Under the pieces are notes generated by a model. That model ran no database searches, was not told the origin of the DNA, and saw only the letters and a program-made list of their open reading frames with translations. A stretch of DNA of 48,347 bases from Acidocella sp. (GTDB lineage: Bacteria > Pseudomonadota > Alphaproteobacteria > Acetobacterales > Acetobacteraceae), in contig DAIDJU010000044.1 of assembly GCA_027451225.1 (NCBI GenBank), forward strand, positions 1-48,347. Direction: 5' to 3'. A program made the translations under genes and the position numbers. Position 1 is the stretch's first letter, and each line of letters starts with the position of its first letter. Below, one piece after another: positions 44,574-48,347 of this stretch.

Positions 44574-45344
44574 ATGAACAAAGTCTTTCTCGCCCCCTTC
44601 GCGCTGGCTGGAGCGCTGCTGCTGGCTCCGGCCGCGCAGGCGCAAACCCCGCGCGATATCCAGAACATGATCGCCAATGGCCAGGAGACCCAGGCCATCC
44701 AGGCGCTGAACAACGTGCTGGCCCAACACCCGCAAAGCGGCGTGGCCTGGTATCTGCTGGCTGAAGCGCAGGACGCCCAGGGCAACGAACCCGCCGCCTC
44801 CCAGGCGCTGACCAAGGCGCAGGCCATCGCCCCCGGCCTGCCCTTCGCCAAGCCGCAAGAGGTTTCCACGCTGCAGGCGCATATCAACGCCGCCCCGGCC
44901 TCCACCCCGGCCCCGGCGCCCGAGAAGCATCACGGCATCAGCCCGGCGCTCATGGTCATTGGCGGCCTTATCCTGCTGTTCGTGCTGCTGCGCCTGTTCG
45001 GGCGGCGGCGCGCGGTTTACCCCGGTTACGGCGCCCCCGGCCCCATGCAAAACGGCCCGATGGGCTATGGCGCTCCGCCTCCCGGCTACGGCCCCGGCGG
45101 CGGTTTCCCCGGCGGTGGCGGCGGCTTCGGCAGTTCGCTGGTCTCCGGCTTGGCGGCAGGTGCCGGCTTCGCGGCGGGTGAGCGGATTATCGACGGCCTG
45201 ACCGGCCGTGGCGAGGCCCGCGCCGACACGCCGCAACAGCCCTTCTTCCCCGATAACAGCCGCGATGACGGACTGAACGGCAATCCGGGCTGGGATGACT
45301 CCAGCAACAACGACGACGACCTGAACAACAACAGCTGGTCGTAA
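44574..45344 (+). CDS. Exported TPR-like membrane protein with Gly-rich and Asn/Asp-rich tail
   Basis: A 256-residue protein. The signal peptide MNKVFLAPFALAGALLLAPA ends near AQAQ. A TPR-like pair of helices follows (about 25-90; QAIQALNNVLAQHPQSGVAWYLLAEAQ), then a Pro/Ala linker. A transmembrane segment ALMVIGGLILLFVLLRLFG lies at about 124-142. A Gly/Pro-rich low-complexity stretch and an Asp/Asn-rich C-terminus (DDSSNNDDDLNNNSWS) complete it. After the membrane helix comes Arg-rich RRR, so the tail is probably cytosolic. AGGAG precedes the ATG. Resembles bacterial proteins with a glycine-rich tail near a membrane anchor; function unknown. Confidence 0.82.
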   Translation: MNKVFLAPFALAGALLLAPAAQAQTPRDIQNMIANGQETQAIQALNNVLAQHPQSGVAWYLLAEAQDAQGNEPAASQALTKAQAIAPGLPFAKPQEVSTLQAHINAAPASTPAPAPEKHHGISPALMVIGGLILLFVLLRLFGRRRAVYPGYGAPGPMQNGPMGYGAPPPGYGPGGGFPGGGGGFGSSLVSGLAAGAGFAAGERIIDGLTGRGEARADTPQQPFFPDNSRDDGLNGNPGWDDSSNNDDDLNNNSWS

Positions 45345-45350
45345 ACACAA

Positions 45351-45388
45351 AAAACCCCGGCAGCTCACACCGCCGGGGTTTTTTATTT
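45351..45388. terminator. Bidirectional terminator between TPR gene and eno
   Basis: An 11-bp stem AAAACCCCGGC/GCCGGGGTTTT (45351-45361, 45372-45382) with a 10-base loop. T or A tracts flank both arms, so it can end both convergent transcripts. Confidence 0.9.
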
Positions 45389-45402
45389 CAGCGCTTCAGC
45401 TC

Positions 45403-46815
<1,413 letters not shown>

Positions 46816-46829
46816 TCAGGACACACCCC

Positions 46830-48347
46830 ATGCCCGCATACCGCTCCCGCACCTCCACCTCCGGCCGCAACATGGCCGGCGCCCGCGCGCTGTGGCGCGC
46901 CACGGGCATGCAGGACGGGGATTTCAACAAGCCGATCATCGCCGTGGTGAACTCCTTCACCCAGTTCGTGCCCGGCCATGTGCACCTCAAGGATCTCGGC
47001 CAGCTTGTCGCGCGCGAGATCGAGGCGGCGGGCGGCGTGGCCAAGGAATTCAACACCATCGCGGTGGATGACGGCATCGCCATGGGCCATTCCGGCATGC
47101 TCTACTCCCTGCCCTCGCGCGAGCTGATCGCGGATTCCGTGGAGTACATGGTCAACGCCCATTGCGCGGACGCCATGGTCTGCATCTCCAACTGCGACAA
47201 GATCACCCCCGGCATGCTGATGGCCGCGATGCGCCTGAACATCCCGGCCATCTTCGTCTCCGGCGGGCCGATGGAAGCGGGCAAATACATCCATGGCGGC
47301 AAGACCGAGGCGCTGGACCTGATCGACGCCATGGTCGCCGCCGCCGACCCGAACGTGACCGACGAGGAAGCCGCGGGCATGGAACGCTCCGCCTGCCCCA
47401 CCTGCGGCTCCTGCTCGGGCATGTTCACCGCCAATTCCATGAACTGCCTCACCGAGGCGCTGGGCCTCTCCCTGCCCGGCAATGGCAGCCTGCTGGCCAC
47501 CCATGCCGACCGCAAGGAGCTGTTCCTGGAGGCGGGGCGCAAGATCGTGGAACTGGCCAAGCGCTGGTACGAGAAGGACGACGCCACCGCCCTGCCGCGC
47601 GGTATCGCCACCTTCGAGGCCTTCGAGAACGCCATGTCGCTGGACATCGCCATGGGCGGCTCCACCAACACCGTGCTGCATCTGCTGGCCGCCGCCGAGG
47701 AAGGCGGGGTGAACTTCACCATGGCGGATATCGACCGCCTCTCCCGCCGCGTGCCGAACCTCTGCAAGGTCGCGCCCTCCAAGGCCGATGTGCACATGGA
47801 AGACGTGCATCGCGCCGGCGGCATCATGGCCATTCTCGGCGAAATGGCCCGTGGCGGGCTGCTGCACACCGATGTGCCGACCGTCCACGCCCCCACGCTG
47901 GCCGATGCCATCGCCGCCTGGGACATCTGCGCCCCCGGCCATAGCGGCAATGATGCCGCCTCCACCTTGTTCCTCGCGGCTCCTGGTGGCGTGCGCACCA
48001 CACAAGCCTTCAGCCAGAGCCGCCGTTATGAGGCGCTGGACACCGACCGTGAAAAAGGCGTGATCCGCGACATCGCCCACGCCTTCAGCCCGGATGGCGG
48101 CCTCGCCGTGCTCACCGGCAACATCGCGCTGGACGGCGCGATCGTGAAAACGGCGGGTGTTGATCCCTCCATCCTGGTCTTCTCCGGCCCGGCTCGCATC
48201 TTCGAGAGCCAGGACGACGCCGTCTCCGCCATTCTCGGCAACCGCATCAAGGCGGGCGATGTGGTGGTGATCCGCTATGAAGGCCCGAAGGGCGGCCCCG
48301 GCATGCAGGAGATGCTGTACCCGACCAGCTATCTGAAGTCGAAAGGC
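46830..48347 (+). CDS. ilvD: Dihydroxy-acid dehydratase (5' part, cut by window end)
   Basis: Dehydrates dihydroxy acids to 2-keto acids in Ile, Val and Leu synthesis, using an iron-sulfur cluster. The first 506 residues are present without a stop; the E. coli-type enzyme is about 616, so roughly 110 are missing. Cluster cysteines are C122 ([11 protein letters not shown]) and C192/C195 in [31 protein letters not shown] and the GGIMAILGE block support the family. AGGA lies 8 bases before the ATG. It is divergent from eno across 149 bases in which I see no leader peptide or attenuator. Confidence 0.96.
   Translation, partial: MPAYRSRTSTSGRNMAGARALWRATGMQDGDFNKPIIAVVNSFTQFVPGHVHLKDLGQLVAREIEAAGGVAKEFNTIAVDDGIAMGHSGMLYSLPSRELIADSVEYMVNAHCADAMVCISNCDKITPGMLMAAMRLNIPAIFVSGGPMEAGKYIHGGKTEALDLIDAMVAAADPNVTDEEAAGMERSACPTCGSCSGMFTANSMNCLTEALGLSLPGNGSLLATHADRKELFLEAGRKIVELAKRWYEKDDATALPRGIATFEAFENAMSLDIAMGGSTNTVLHLLAAAEEGGVNFTMADIDRLSRRVPNLCKVAPSKADVHMEDVHRAGGIMAILGEMARGGLLHTDVPTVHAPTLADAIAAWDICAPGHSGNDAASTLFLAAPGGVRTTQAFSQSRRYEALDTDREKGVIRDIAHAFSPDGGLAVLTGNIALDGAIVKTAGVDPSILVFSGPARIFESQDDAVSAILGNRIKAGDVVVIRYEGPKGGPGMQEMLYPTSYLKSKG

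Overview
The window reads as a piece of a high-GC alphaproteobacterial chromosome, most likely from the Acetobacteraceae/Rhodospirillales. This placement is inferred from gene content and order, not from a database search. The pointers are GcrA and MipZ (alphaproteobacterial cell-cycle proteins), the purC-purS-purQ-purL-bolA-grxD order, lolA beside xthA, ybjN beside proC, and a Hint-domain protein of a type common in acetic acid bacteria. I see no rRNA, tRNA, CRISPR array, insertion sequence or prophage. Almost the whole window is housekeeping DNA, with small accessory pockets.

Layout. 1-1.3 kb: nrdB behind a probable NrdR box pair. 1.4-4.5 kb: small unknowns, a SixA-type phosphatase and citrate synthase gltA. 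4.5-7.9 kb: a K+ channel with RCK domain, an ArsR-type regulator paired with an old yellow enzyme, and a diguanylate cyclase. 8-12.6 kb: purC-purS-purQ-purL followed by bolA and grxD. 12.6-18.3 kb: glycosyltransferase, a small secreted protein, a degenerate EAL protein, a DUF3253 protein coupled to an ABC exporter, and a Hint-domain protein. 18.4-21.6 kb (minus strand): cysE, cysteine desulfurase, ferredoxin and mnmA, a compact cysteine-to-tRNA-thiolation operon. 21.8 kb: an alpha/beta hydrolase.

22.5-30.8 kb (minus strand): one chemotaxis operon in the order mcp, STAS protein, cheY, cheA, cheW, cheR, cheB, cheD, a small unknown protein, cheW. Most of its genes overlap or nearly touch. The receptor is soluble, has a globin-like N-terminus apparently without the haem histidine, and ends in a WxxF tail resembling the CheR tether. 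The small unknown protein carries a D-x3-Q helix and a C-terminal peptide that suggest a miniature CheZ-like CheY phosphatase. This is the most interesting proposal in the window. No flagellar genes are present, and parts of the cluster are visibly lower in GC.

31-36.3 kb: cobA, mipZ (two GANTC sites before its start), a nitronate-monooxygenase-like flavoprotein with an extra cysteine motif, a MoeB/ThiF-type adenylyltransferase overlapping an SH3 protein, and gcrA. 36.5-40.7 kb: cold-shock protein, an M17 aminopeptidase whose leader can hide its ribosome binding site, a MarR regulator, lolA, xthA and a 26-residue membrane microprotein. 40.7-48.3 kb: histidine phosphatase, GST, prs, proC, ybjN, a TPR membrane protein, enolase and the 5' part of ilvD, which runs off the window.
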